Positions 34,149-45,400 of a DNA stretch of 64,000 nucleotides are shown one piece after another. How positions within the stretch are numbered: position 1 is the first letter of the stretch; each line of letters opens with the position of its first letter. The stretch covers positions 1,798,001 to 1,862,000 of the forward strand of contig OY969556.1 of assembly GCA_963701015.1 (NCBI GenBank), in the 5' to 3' direction. The translations under genes and the position numbers were made by a program. Below the pieces are notes generated by a model that did not search any database, was not told the DNA's origin, and saw nothing but the letters and a program-made list of their open reading frames with translations. This stretch comes from MFD09286-c1 sp963701015. GTDB lineage: Bacteria; Bacteroidota; Bacteroidia; Bacteroidales; DTGW01.

Positions 34149-36079
34149 TTATTTTAAAACAGATACATTATTTTCAATTTTATAGTCTCTATCATATTTA
34201 AAGTGGCGAAGATAATTATTGTAATATCCGCCTGTTTCAGAAATTTTACTAAATTCAAATGGAGCCATAATACTGTTTGATTTTAAACATGGTAAATATT
34301 TACCGGCTTCCTTTCCATATTTTGAGAAATTAGCTATAAAATAGTTGCCAATATCAAAACCAAGCATAGCATAATTATAGCCATATTTCGACATCCGAAC
34401 CGGTTCGGTAGAAAAAAAAAGCGGTACTTTTTTAGAAATGTTTTTGTTGCCTCACTGTTATAATCAACATAATAAGGAGAATTGTATACCAATTGAAGGT
34501 CGAAAAAATAATTAATTTCAACTTTATACATGGTCCAATCAATGAAGCCATAAGCATTAACATTAAAATAAACAAGTTTTGATTCTATAATTCCCAACAA
34601 ATTAGTTATAAAAATTTCATCCAAAACTGGAGTTATAACATAATTGGTTTTTAATGAATCTAAATCAGATTTAACTTCGGTAAAATCGTAATCAAATACA
34701 GTAACTTCCTTAATTTTAGTTGTATCAAAATGATTTTTAATTTCAGTTTGAATTATTTTATTTTGAGCCTGTTCACTTTGGCTTCCATTATATACTACAA
34801 CTATATTTGTAGAATCATTAGGCTTTATATCGTTTAAATTTGCTAATAATTCACGCGTTGTTCCGGGATTAGTTTGAATGAAATATGGATTTGTATTCAA
34901 AACATCTTCCTGCGTATTTGATGGTGAAACAATATATATTTTATTTTTTAAGGCGTATTCGGCTACAATTTTAATCTGATCGGGATATATAGGACCAATA
35001 ATCAGGTTGCATTTTTGAAAGTCCTTTGTTTTAAGAATCGAATCAATTTTATTAATTCCTTTTTTAGTGTCAAAAACATGGAGGTTAACTTTAAATCCTT
35101 TATTTTTCAAACCATCAAGCGCTAAAAGTATTCCCTGGTAAAACTCAATGTAATTCATTGATGTAGGATTGAAATCTTCTGTTTGGCGCAACAAAACTTC
35201 ATCAGGTGTATCATCACTTGACACCTGGTCACTATTTTCGGTTTCTCCGGTAAACAATGGAATCAGTAAAGCGATATCTATTGGTTGTTCAGAATGGATT
35301 TCTTTTAAACTATCGCAATTTAAAGCAATAATATTTTGTATTGTTTTTTGTTGATTAAATGGGTTTTTTTGAGCAGAAGTATCAGTTTTAATTCCCTGTA
35401 TTTCTGTATGTTGAACTGAATTTGGAATTTTAATTTCCTGCCCAATTTTCAAACCTTCCTTTGCAACATTGTCATTTAATTTTAAAATTTCATCCTGGCT
35501 TATATAATATTTTTTTGATAATGAATACAATGTTTCCTTAGGTTCAACGGTATGTATAATAAAATTATTCGAAGCTTCAACCTTAAGTTTTTGGGGCAAA
35601 GGAATTTTTAAAACCTGGTTAACTTGTAAACTATCGTATTTAACAACCGGGTTCGATTTTTCCAGATCAGCTACAGTAATTCCGTATATCCGGGCAATTG
35701 AAAACAAGGTTTGCCCTTTTGTAACAACATGAATAATCTGGCCATCTAATTTTTCAGGTGCGTCAATAACTGGCGAAGGATTTTCTGGAATCCATAATAC
35801 CTGGTCAACTTTAATTTCGTTTATTGCCGAAGGATTAGCAGATAATATTTCTTCAACTTTTACATTGTAAGCCTTTGCAATTGCATATAATGTTTCACCT
35901 TTTTTTACTGTATGGGTATAAAATATTTTACCATTTAACATTACTTTATTGGTTGAACGCTGAACTTCCACAGTCTGTTCCTGGGCTATTAACGAAAAAC
36001 TTATGAATAATAGAAGAATAGTATTGACTATTCCTACTGTAAATAAGTTTATTTTTCTCACATCCAATTGCTTAATCAT
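34149..36079 (-). CDS. Periplasmic protein with three LysM domains and a receptor-like domain (one frameshift)
   Basis: The signal peptide (MIKQLDVRKINLFTVGIVNT... to about 33) is followed by three LysM domains: FYTHTVKKGETLYAIAKAYN, QIIHVVTKGQTLFSIARIYG and FIIHTVEPKETLYSLSKKYY, residues about 53-215. A periplasmic-binding-protein fold of about 360 residues follows (DIALLIPLF.., FYQGILLALDGLKNKGFKVNLHVFDTKK, NLIIGPIYPDQIKIVAEYALKNKIYIVSPSN). The frame breaks in a run of nine A at 34412-34420; a tenth A joins it to SKYGYNYAMLGFDIGNYFIANFSKYG, ending at 34149. LysM binds peptidoglycan, and the Leu/Ile/Val-receptor-like domain would sense or hold a small molecule or peptide. Such proteins are common in Bacteroidota and their role is not settled. 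Confidence 0.85.
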
Positions 36080-36212
36080 TTCTTGCAGCTACAAATTCAA
36101 AGTTAGCAAAGTAAATAACTAATTGTAATTTACAAACTAAGTTATTCCTAAAAAAATTAAAAAAATAACAATAGTGTTGATAAAAACAAGCTGATGTTTA
36201 TGAAAATGTAAA

Positions 36213-36220
36213 TATCTTTG
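36213..36220 (+). promoter_or_regulatory. Possible -7 box of the SNF2 gene
   Basis: TATCTTTG matches the Bacteroidota -7 consensus TAnnTTTG, 58 bp before the ATG. No clear -33 TTTG is present at 17-23 bp, so the call is weak. Confidence 0.35.
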
Positions 36221-36277
36221 AAGGTTTGGATAGTTAAAGTTATTTTTTAGCCCGGATACAAAAATTTAAAACCAATT

Positions 36278-39223
36278 ATGAATAAGGAATTAGTTGTTGT
36301 AATAGCAAATCATCGAAAACTTGGCGAATTGCTTATTCCTTATGTAATAGATCGAATTCCCGGGCAATCGTTTTTTCAATTACAGGAGATTGTAACCAAT
36401 GAAAATATTAAAAAATTTCAATTCCCAATTACCGATGAAATATTGAAGCTCGTTTCAATTACTTCGGAATATTCTGAAAAAAGCCTTTTTAAAATTTTTA
36501 GCAAAAAGAAAAACCTGAAAGATTTTTTCGATACACTCGATGATAACATTGTAAATACCCAAATTAGGCCATTTATTGAAAAAAGAATTGTTAAAATATA
36601 TGAAATCCTGGTTAGTTCGAATGTACTTCTATTTAAAAAGGATAAGAATTACCAGGTTGTTCACGATGAAGAATTAATTTCGGTGATAAGTGAACCCGTT
36701 CAACCCGTGTTTAATTTTATTAAAAACGATTTGGACTTTAAATATTTTTTGTCCATTCGTAGCAAAAACAATGATATTAAGTTGTTCAACCAAAACTATG
36801 TAATTATTTCGCAATTACCTTGCATTGTATTACTTGGCAAAAAGCTTTACCAGGTTGAAAATATTGATTCGAAAAAACTTTTGCCTTTTTTCTCAAAAGA
36901 TTTAATTTCTGTTCCACCGGCAAGGGTTCGTGAATATATGGAGACGTTTGTAAAAAATGCAATACTCAATTATCCGGTTAAAATAATTGGTTTCAAACTT
37001 TCTGAAATTCAAGTAAATCCGCAACCAAACCTTATTTTGGAAAGAAATCTGGCGGGAAAAAATGTCCTCAAACTTGTGTTTTATTACAACAATGCAATGT
37101 TTGAATATGCTAACAATTCCAAATCGTCAGTGACACTTGAAGAGAACGAAGAAGGTTTCAATTATTTAAAGTTTATCAGAAATAGTAATTTGGAAAATTC
37201 GTTTGTCAATCGATTACAAGCTCTGGGAATTACACACGAAACCAACAGTTTATTCAATTTAATAAACCATGATACTGAAAAAAGTTTTACCGGAAACTAT
37301 TTAATCAATTGGCTCAATGCCAATATTGAACTAATCAGGAATGAAGGTTTTGAAATTAGTAAAGCAAAGGCTGATATTGATTACTTTATTGAACCTATTC
37401 ACTTAGAAGTTGATATAAAAGAAGTGAATGATTGGTTTGATGTAAAGGCAATAGTTAAACTGGGTGAATTTCAATTTCCATTTATACGGTTTCGAAGGCA
37501 TATAATTATGGGAATTCGTGAATTTACTTTACCTAACAACCAGGTAGTATTGCTTCCCGAAGAATGGTTCACAAAATATCGTGAAATTTTCATTTTTGGA
37601 AATGATGATGATACCGATACAATTAAATTAAAGCGCCATCATTTCCAGGTTTTACGTGAAGCCATTGGGGTACAGACCGGTGAAATGTTAGTTAAACTTG
37701 GCGATAAGCTCGATTTGGCCAATTCCGAAAATTTAATAATCCCTGAAGATTTGATAGCGGAGTTGCGCGATTACCAGAAAAAAGGCATGCATTGGATGTA
37801 CCAATTGTACAACAATAAAATGGGTGGTTGTTTGGCAGATGATATGGGTTTGGGAAAAACTTTACAAACAATAGCGTTACTTTTAAAAGTGAGGGCCGAT
37901 GCATTGACCAACGTAGTTATTCCCGAAAGTAAAAAACCAGCAACACAATTAAGTTTATTTGATATACCTGCATTTACTGGTGCCAGGCCAATTAATACTT
38001 CATTAATTATTATGCCGGTATCTTTGCTGCATAACTGGGAAAATGAAATTGCCAAATTTGCACCATCACTTAAAACCTATAAATTTTTTGGTACACAACG
38101 TACTCGTAATTTTAACGATTTGTTAAATGTTGACGTTGTTCTCGCCTCATACGGAGTTGTAAGAAATGATTATGAAAGCCTTGCAGGCTTAAATTTTAAA
38201 TATATAATTCTTGACGAAAGCCAGTCGATTAAAAATCCTGACTCGAAAATATATAAGGCTGTGATTGAACTTCAATCGGAAAATAAGCTTGTATTAACCG
38301 GTACACCAATTGAAAATAGCCTTGTTGACCTATGGGCACAATTGAACTTTCTGAACCGCGATTTATTAAAAAGTCAGCATTATTTTCGTGAAGAATTTGT
38401 TGTGCCTATTGAAAAACATAACGACGAAGAGAAAAAGCGAAAGCTTCAGATTATTATCAACCCGTTTATATTGCGCCGTAAAAAAGAAGAAGTTGTAAAA
38501 GAACTCCCATCACTTACCGAACAGGTTGTTTATTGCGATATGACTGAAGAACAACAAAAAATATATGAAGAGGAAAAATCGGCGGTTCGCAATTTAATTA
38601 TTGATAGCATTGATAAACAAGGATACGATAGATCATCCATAATCATCCTGAAAGCGCTTAACCGGCTTAGATTGCTTGCTAATCACCCTATTCTCACAAT
38701 TCCTGAATATATTGGTGAATCGGGTAAATTTGAGGAAATTGCACGGAGCATTGGAAATGTAATTTCCGAAAACCATAAAGTGCTTATCTTTTCTTCGTAT
38801 GTGAAACATTTAAACCTTGTTTTGCATTATCTCGAAGAAAAATGCTGGAAATATGCTTTGTTAACTGGCGCAACCAAAAACAGGCAGAAAGTAATTGAAT
38901 CATTTCAAACCGAGGACGATAAAAAGGTATTTCTTATCAGTCTCAAAGCAGGTGGCACAGGACTTAATCTCACAGCTGCCGATTATGTATTTATTATCGA
39001 TCCGTGGTGGAACCCGGCTGCCGAGAATCAGGCTATTAGCCGGGCACACCGAATTGGCCAGGATAAAAAGGTTTTTGTCTATCGCTTTTTAAGCCGAAAT
39101 ACCATTGAAGAAAAAATTCAGCAATTGCAACAAAAAAAGTCGGCAATGGCCGACCTGTTTATAAATTCCAACAATCCATTCCGTTCAATAAAACGGGAAG
39201 AGATTTTTGATTTGTTCAAATAA
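36278..39223 (+). CDS. SNF2-family DNA-dependent ATPase/helicase
   Basis: The protein has 981 residues. A long N-terminal region (1-490) of unknown fold precedes the Swi2/Snf2 motor. Motif I is GGCLADDMGLGKTLQTIALL (Lys about 527), Ia is LIIMPVSLLHNWENEI, II is YIILDESQSIKNPDSK and III is LVLTGTPIENSLVDLWAQLNFL. The second lobe has KVLIFSSYVKHLNLVLHYL, LISLKAGGTGLNLTAADYVFIIDPWWNPAAENQAISRAHRIGQDKKVFVYRF (motifs V and VI). Bacterial members move along or remodel DNA-bound complexes such as RNA polymerase (RapA-like) or act in repair. No methyltransferase or nuclease is next to it, so a defence role is not suggested. The gene is alone on the plus strand. Confidence 0.92.
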   Translation: MNKELVVVIANHRKLGELLIPYVIDRIPGQSFFQLQEIVTNENIKKFQFPITDEILKLVSITSEYSEKSLFKIFSKKKNLKDFFDTLDDNIVNTQIRPFIEKRIVKIYEILVSSNVLLFKKDKNYQVVHDEELISVISEPVQPVFNFIKNDLDFKYFLSIRSKNNDIKLFNQNYVIISQLPCIVLLGKKLYQVENIDSKKLLPFFSKDLISVPPARVREYMETFVKNAILNYPVKIIGFKLSEIQVNPQPNLILERNLAGKNVLKLVFYYNNAMFEYANNSKSSVTLEENEEGFNYLKFIRNSNLENSFVNRLQALGITHETNSLFNLINHDTEKSFTGNYLINWLNANIELIRNEGFEISKAKADIDYFIEPIHLEVDIKEVNDWFDVKAIVKLGEFQFPFIRFRRHIIMGIREFTLPNNQVVLLPEEWFTKYREIFIFGNDDDTDTIKLKRHHFQVLREAIGVQTGEMLVKLGDKLDLANSENLIIPEDLIAELRDYQKKGMHWMYQLYNNKMGGCLADDMGLGKTLQTIALLLKVRADALTNVVIPESKKPATQLSLFDIPAFTGARPINTSLIIMPVSLLHNWENEIAKFAPSLKTYKFFGTQRTRNFNDLLNVDVVLASYGVVRNDYESLAGLNFKYIILDESQSIKNPDSKIYKAVIELQSENKLVLTGTPIENSLVDLWAQLNFLNRDLLKSQHYFREEFVVPIEKHNDEEKKRKLQIIINPFILRRKKEEVVKELPSLTEQVVYCDMTEEQQKIYEEEKSAVRNLIIDSIDKQGYDRSSIIILKALNRLRLLANHPILTIPEYIGESGKFEEIARSIGNVISENHKVLIFSSYVKHLNLVLHYLEEKCWKYALLTGATKNRQKVIESFQTEDDKKVFLISLKAGGTGLNLTAADYVFIIDPWWNPAAENQAISRAHRIGQDKKVFVYRFLSRNTIEEKIQQLQQKKSAMADLFINSNNPFRSIKREEIFDLFK

Positions 39224-39261
39224 TCATGAAGATTAAAGTTCCAATTTAATACTTGAAATAA

Positions 39262-40095
39262 CTAATTCGGCACAATTTTCATTGTAATAATTTTAATATC
39301 ATTTTCAGGCCTGTCACCGGGCAAAGTTTTTACTGCCGCTATTTTATCAATTAAATCCATCCCTTCAATAACTTCACCAAACACAGTGTAATTCATGTCA
39401 AGAAAAGGTGTGCCACCAACAGTTTTATATTCTTTTATTTGTTCTTCGGTATATTTCAGGTAACCTTCATTTTTAAATTTCTTTTCAACAGCATCGCTAA
39501 CAATTTTCTGCAGCGAATCGAGCTTGGCATTATTATGTTCCTGCTGAAATTTCATAAACTCATTTTTCAGTGCAGAATTTTCAGGCGCCGTTAAATATTC
39601 GCGCATTCTTTGCATATTCAAATTATTGTTGTAATTAGCTTCAATACTATTAAGTTCAGCATCATTTGCAACTTTGCCCTGTACAATATAAAACTGCGAT
39701 CCGGACGATTCCTTTTTGGGGTTTACATTGTCGCCGGTACGCGCAGCAGCCAAAGCTCCTTTTTTGTGGATAAGCTTAGTATTGAACTCCGCTGGTATAG
39801 TATATTTCGGACCACCAGAACCAAGACTTGCACCTTTTGGAGCATTCTTTGAATTTGGGTCGCCGGTTTGTATCATAAAATCCTTGATAACCCTGTGGAA
39901 AAGCACTCCGTCATAATACTTTTCATTTACCAGTTTAATGAAATTATCGCGATGGTGCGGTGTTTCATTATACAATTTAACTTTCATATTGCCCATTGTT
40001 GTTTCAATTAATACAATGGTTTCCTTCGATTTTTGCGCTTCACCGCCTGCTTGTGCCATAAATAGTATTGCTAAAGTTATTATTATGTTCTTCAT
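39262..40095 (-). CDS. Secreted cyclophilin-type peptidyl-prolyl isomerase
   Basis: The protein has 277 residues. MKNIIITLAILFMAQAGGEAQ is a signal peptide. The cyclophilin core starts IVLIETTMGNMKVKLYNETPHHRDNFIKLV, then YYDGVLFHRVIKDFMIQTGDP (catalytic Arg in FHRV and Phe/Gln), HKKGALAAARTGDNVNPKKESSGSQFYIV, and ends FGEVIEGMDLIDKIAAVKT. An insertion of about 80 residues (VANDAELNSIEANYNNNLNM.. to YKTVGGTPFLD) interrupts the fold between FYIV and the last strands, which is common in Bacteroidota. It speeds proline isomerisation during protein folding in the periplasm. Confidence 0.92.
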   Translation of the reverse strand: MKNIIITLAILFMAQAGGEAQKSKETIVLIETTMGNMKVKLYNETPHHRDNFIKLVNEKYYDGVLFHRVIKDFMIQTGDPNSKNAPKGASLGSGGPKYTIPAEFNTKLIHKKGALAAARTGDNVNPKKESSGSQFYIVQGKVANDAELNSIEANYNNNLNMQRMREYLTAPENSALKNEFMKFQQEHNNAKLDSLQKIVSDAVEKKFKNEGYLKYTEEQIKEYKTVGGTPFLDMNYTVFGEVIEGMDLIDKIAAVKTLPGDRPENDIKIITMKIVPN

Positions 40096-40145
40096 ATTAA
40101 TTTGAATTTTTTTGTTTTACTAAATTGCAAAGAAAGTCACCTTTT

Positions 40146-40979
40146 TTATTTTCTACAATTTAAAACTGCAAAAGGTACCGACATTTTAAAATTGCCATTT
40201 TTACTTGAGTGCTCGTTTAACTTGTTTTCCAATTCATTAAATATTGCTGGAAGTTTTGATTTATCGGGAATTTTAGCCCACGAATCCATAAACGCCAATC
40301 GGATAAACCAATGGTTAAGCATTGCCGAGCCATTAGCATAGCGCCATTCAAACTGGTCTGAAATTGTTTCGGTTATTTTAAATCCAATTTCCTGCAAAGT
40401 TACTTTTGTTTCATTTATCGTTTTTCTCTTTTTATGTATGTGATCTTTCAATCTTTTCAATGCTTCAATTGAATCAAACTCTTTTAGTACTTCTTCAAAA
40501 ACCGTATAAAATTCAATAAAAGTTTCGGGCAAATTGAATGAAATTACAAATTGTCCGCCTGGTTTACAAACCCTATAACATTCATTGTATGCTTTAAATT
40601 CATCATCAACATTATTTATTCCATTATTTGATGTAATTAAATGGAATGAATTATTATCAAAAGGCATATTTTCAGCAGTACCATTTACCAGATTAACATT
40701 CGTCAATCCGTATTGTTTTATTTTTAATAAAGTCCTTTCATGAGCCGCAGTCCATGTATCGATACCATAAGCTTTACAGGTTGCACCAAATCTTTGTGCC
40801 AGTTCCAATAATGGGAATCCTGTGCCAAAACCCACATCCAAATAATTTAAATTCTCTTTCATTTCAATTAAACCAAGCATTTTTAAACCAAATGGAGCAG
40901 ACCAAATACATAGTTCATCAAAAGCAGAAACCAAATCATGGTTTTCAAAATCAAAGTTATTGTTATAAAAATTTTGCAT
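40146..40979 (-). CDS. SAM-dependent class I methyltransferase
   Basis: The protein has 277 residues from ATG at 40977-40979; a TTG 21 bp upstream is also in frame. Motif I is LNYLDVGFGTGFPLLELAQRFG (SAM binding), followed by YGIDTW (acidic residue for ribose), NLVNGTAENMPFDNNSFHLITSNNGINNVDD and CYRVCKPGGQFVISFN, the Methyltransf_11/UbiE-like order. The substrate is not evident from the sequence. The gene is divergent from pdxB with about 100 bp between them. Confidence 0.85.
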   Translation of the reverse strand: MQNFYNNNFDFENHDLVSAFDELCIWSAPFGLKMLGLIEMKENLNYLDVGFGTGFPLLELAQRFGATCKAYGIDTWTAAHERTLLKIKQYGLTNVNLVNGTAENMPFDNNSFHLITSNNGINNVDDEFKAYNECYRVCKPGGQFVISFNLPETFIEFYTVFEEVLKEFDSIEALKRLKDHIHKKRKTINETKVTLQEIGFKITETISDQFEWRYANGSAMLNHWFIRLAFMDSWAKIPDKSKLPAIFNELENKLNEHSSKNGNFKMSVPFAVLNCRK

Positions 40980-41049
40980 TGGAATAGTTTTAAGTGGCAA
41001 TTTAATAAAATTTGAGTAGGCTAAAAAAATTTTAAGTTTGAAAATATTA

Positions 41050-41057
41050 TATTTTTG
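41050..41057 (+). promoter_or_regulatory. Possible -7 box of pdxB
   Basis: TATTTTTG fits TAnnTTTG, 21 bp before the ATG at 41079. No -33 TTTG at proper spacing, so uncertain. Confidence 0.3.
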
Positions 41058-41078
41058 GCAAGATAAATTTCTAACAAA

Positions 41079-42210
41079 ATGAAAATTGTTGCTGATGATA
41101 AAATCCCATTTTTAAAAGGTTTATTGGAACCTTTTGCTGAAATGGTTTACCTGCCTGGAAATAAAATTAATATGGAAGCTGTAAAAAATGCCGATGCATT
41201 GATAATCAGGACAAGGACTAATTGCAACGAGGCTTTGCTAAAAAATTCGAAAGTTAAAATTATAGCAACAGCAACCATAGGTTACGACCATATTGATACA
41301 AAGTGGTGTGAAGACAATGGAATTTTGTGGAAAAATGCACCAGGTTGCAATTCAGGTTCGGTAATGCAATACATTGCTTCGCTATTTGTATATCTTTCAA
41401 AAAAACATAATTTTAAATTCGAGGAGCCGAACACTTGGTGTAGTTGGCGTTGGTAACGTTGGTAGAAAAATTGTTAAGGTTGGTGAAGCATTGGGAATGC
41501 GCATTGTGATGAATGACCCGCCTTATGTTCAGCAGCATAATTCATGCGGATATATTTCATTGGAAGGATTGTTGCACGAAGCTGATATTATTTCGCTGCA
41601 TGTGCCTTTATCCTATGAAGGTGAATTTAAGACCTTTCAATTAATAAATGAAAATATTTTAAAGAATGTTTTACCCGGAACAATAGTTGTGAATTCGTCA
41701 CGAGGTGAAGTTGTGGACGGAAATGCATTATTGAAAAGTATAGAAAATGGCAAATTACAAGGTGCAGTTTTGGACGTTTGGGAAAATGAACCCAATATTG
41801 ATTTGCATTTAATGGAAAAACTTGATATTGCTACACCCCATATTGCAGGATATTCAGCTGATGGAAAGGCTAATGGAACAATTATGGCGGTAAAAGCAAT
41901 TAATAATTTTTTCAGGTTTGGCGAAATTAATTTTAGTAAAATTCAAATTCCTCAACCTATAAATCAAATTATTGATATTAATTGCAAAGGAATGTCGGAC
42001 CAGGAAATTTTATGCCAAGCCATTGAAGCTACTTACCAGGTTAAAACCGATGATACTAATTTACGCAATAATCCAACGGGTTTCGAAAGCCAACGCGGCA
42101 ATTATCCTGTACGAAGGGAATTTCAGGCTTATACCATAAAACTAAAAAATAGCAATCCTCAAATAATTGAATCAGTGCAAATGCTTGGTTTTAAGATTCA
42201 AATGATTTAA
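41079..42210 (+). CDS. pdxB: Erythronate-4-phosphate dehydrogenase (one frameshift)
   Basis: The first part (41079 to about 41427) begins MKIVADDKIPFLKGLLEPFA and holds ADALIIRTRTNCNEALL and IATATIGYDHIDTKWCEDNGI, the PdxB substrate domain. The second, in another frame, has RTLGVVGVGNVGRKIVKVGEALGM (NAD site), IISLHVPLSYEGEFKTFQLIN, VVNSSRGEVVDGNALL, AVLDVWENEP and ATPHIAGYSADGKANGT, then the PdxB-specific C-terminal extension. A one-base surplus (or two-base loss) near 41427 explains the break. The full product would be about 377 residues, normal for PdxB, which acts second in the DXP-dependent PLP pathway; SerC is the next enzyme. Confidence 0.92.
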
Positions 42211-42425
42211 GACCATTTAATTCAACTTTATTAAATCTCAAAAAAATCTTTTGACTAAAATTTATACTACTTGTTTATATTTATTTTAAATTAGCTCTTT
42301 AAAGAAAATTTGCCTTTGTTTAAAAATGATTTTCAGCTATTGAATTTTTCAATTGTGATAAGGAATTAAAGTAAAATTACCATTATTAAATACTGACCCT
42401 GTAAATAAATTTTAATCTAAAAAAC
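42211..42425. other. Intergenic region before the large surface protein
   Basis: A/T-rich stretch of 215 bp with no gene; it probably carries the promoter of the surface-protein gene, but no box is convincing. Confidence 0.4.
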
Positions 42426-45400
42426 ATGAGAACAAAAAATATTTTAACGCTTTTTATTTTTTTATGCTTTTGGAATATAACGCAAATTAAAGCTACCAGT
42501 TCAAATGGTTCGGATTGTAATTCACCTTTAACTGCCGTTGAAGGCATTAATAATTCAGTATTTAATGGATATTGGAACGAGTATTTTAAATATACTGCTC
42601 CTTTTGATGGAACAATTACTGTGTCCACAATAGGTTTGACTGATAATTATTCAAATTTTGATGTATATGCGCAAAGTTGCAGCGGTAATTATTTAGGTCA
42701 AATTTACGGCTCAAATGGTATAAGCTTTTCATTTAATGTATTTAAGGGTGATTCGTTTCTTATTGAAACATACATGAGTAGCAGTAATGGAATAATGCCT
42801 TGGTCACTTTCCATTGTCCCAAAAATATTTACAGTAACATCGGGTAAAACATGCAGTAATGCAGTTCAGGTTAAAAATGGTACAAATTCTGTAATTGGTT
42901 ATTATAATAACTACCGCAAAGGGCAGTGGTTTAAATATACTCCACCAAAAGACGGCCATATTGTTATTTCATCGGCCAATAATGACGAAGATTATATTCA
43001 AATATACAACCAATGCGGGGGAAGTTCTTTAGCAAGTAATTGGGTATACAATTATGGGCCAACCGATTCTTCTTCATTTACATATAAAGTAAATGATACA
43101 ACTACTTATTATATGTTGGTTTCATCGGATAATGTTTACAGTAATAATGACTCTTCAGCTTTATGGAACTTTGCTTTTCAATCAAGTTCATCTGCAAATA
43201 TTACTGCTGTTAGCTTTTATAATGACAGCAGTTCTTTATATGTATTGAATAGTTCTAAAATTGACACAATTGGTCATACGGTAACCGCATATGTTTCAAA
43301 AAACACGAACTTAAATAACTATAATTACTTAATTTTTTATTTATCCCCTGGAGCATCCAACATTACAAAAAATGGTTATTCATTAAATCCTTATTGGTAT
43401 ATGGATGATGATAATATGTATCATTATTATGACGGTGAGTATTTTAACAATTCACCTTATATTTATACTGTTACCTCCGAAGATAAAAGCACTTCAACTG
43501 ATTGGGCGGTTAGCATTGTGAACAGCCCTAATTATTCAACCGGTACTAATTTTATTTCGTACATTGTTGGTAATGATACCGCGCTTATAGATACTATTGC
43601 TCATACAATAAAAGCTAGTATTAATTTATCAGATATTACATCGGTATATACCTTATTTACTACTTCTCAAAATGCCAGTGTATCAAATAGTGGTTCAACA
43701 TTTTATTCTAATAATTATTTTGATTATTCTGATACGCTCATGCTCACAGTTACTTCCGAAAGCGGTGTAAGCCAAAACTGGAAAGTAATGGTTACTCAAA
43801 CTAATGGTTCAGGTTGTAGTAATCCAATAATAGCCAAGATTGGCACTAATTATGGCTCTGGCAAAAATAATTATGTACAATATTTTACATATAAAGCATC
43901 GGTATCAGGAAATATTGCCCTTTCAACAAGCACAGCCGATTTTTATATGACTATTGATACAGGTAATTGTGGTTCACTAAATCAAATAACCAGCAATTGG
44001 ATATATTCCAGTAATTCTATTGTTTTGAATGCCGATTCGGGTAAGACTTATACACTTTTTACAGAAGATTTATATGCCGACAGTTTTATTATTTCGTATC
44101 AATCAAGTTGCGATAAGCCAATTATAGCAACTCTTGGAAATAATAAGGGAAAAGGTTTATCAGAACAATATTTCACCTATAAAGCTACAAAATCAGGAAA
44201 TATTATATTCTCTACTTCTGATGCAGATTTTATAATGACAATAGATACCGGAAGCTGTGGTTCATTGAATCAAATTTCCTCCAGTTGGTTGTACAACGGC
44301 AATTCAATTAGTTTAGCAGCCGATTCAGGTAAAACATATAAACTATACACAGAATATTTAAGTACCAACAGTTTTACTATTTCATATCCATCAAGTTGTG
44401 ATAAGCCAATAATTGCTGCCGATGGAGTTAATAATGGAAAGGGTTCAACAGAACAATATTTTACTTATACAGCAAGCAAAAATGGTAATGTAACCTTTTC
44501 AACAACCAACGCTGATTTTTATATGGAAATTGATACGGGAAGCTGTGGGTCATTAAACTATATTTATGGCAGCTGGGTTTACTCAACTAATTCAATAACT
44601 ATTCCTGTTGATTCGGGCAAAGTATATACTCTTTATGCAGAATATTTGAATTCAAGCTCATTTATAATATCCTATCCTGAATCGAGTTGTGATAAACCAG
44701 CGATAGCCACTGATGGTATAAACTACGGTAATGGCCTGAATAAGCAATATTTTACCTATAAAGCTACAACATCAGGTTTTGTTACAATTACCTCCAATAA
44801 CTATTTTAGTACCGAAATTGATTCAGGGATTTGCGGTTCATTGCAATATATTACTGATGGCACTGCTCCTGTTGGGTTTAAAACTCAGGCTGGTAGTACC
44901 TATACACTTTATACAAGTTCATTATGTTCGAACAATTTTACAATAACAACCAGTAATTATATCCAAAAGGAATTTACAAATTTTCAAATATACAATGGTT
45001 CAAAATGGATATATGCAAGTATTGGAAATGGTATTGACACCGTGAACAACACTATAAATATAATGGTAGGCCCCTATGATAATTTAACAAATATCTATTA
45101 TGGTTTTAGCAGACTTAACGAAGGTTTAACAACAGTATTAGCAAAAAATATTGTATTAAATAACTATGGCTATTTAAATTTAAATGCTCCTGATACATTA
45201 ACTATCGTAGGTGCAGATAGCATTAAAGTCTATTATATCGTTACAATTACTAAAAGAACACCAGCTTCAGGCAATGACTTTTTATCGTATTATCTGCCAT
45301 CTCAAACAGGCAATGCTATTATTGATCAAAGTTTGCATACTATTGAAGTAGGTGTAAGTGATACTTCAAATTACATAAAACCATATTTTTCCTTGTCATA

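Noticed and set aside
36278..39223. SNF2 helicase as part of a DISARM-like defence island
   Set aside because: Neighbours are a LysM protein, a cyclophilin and a metabolic gene; no methyltransferase, nuclease or DUF1998 gene accompanies it.
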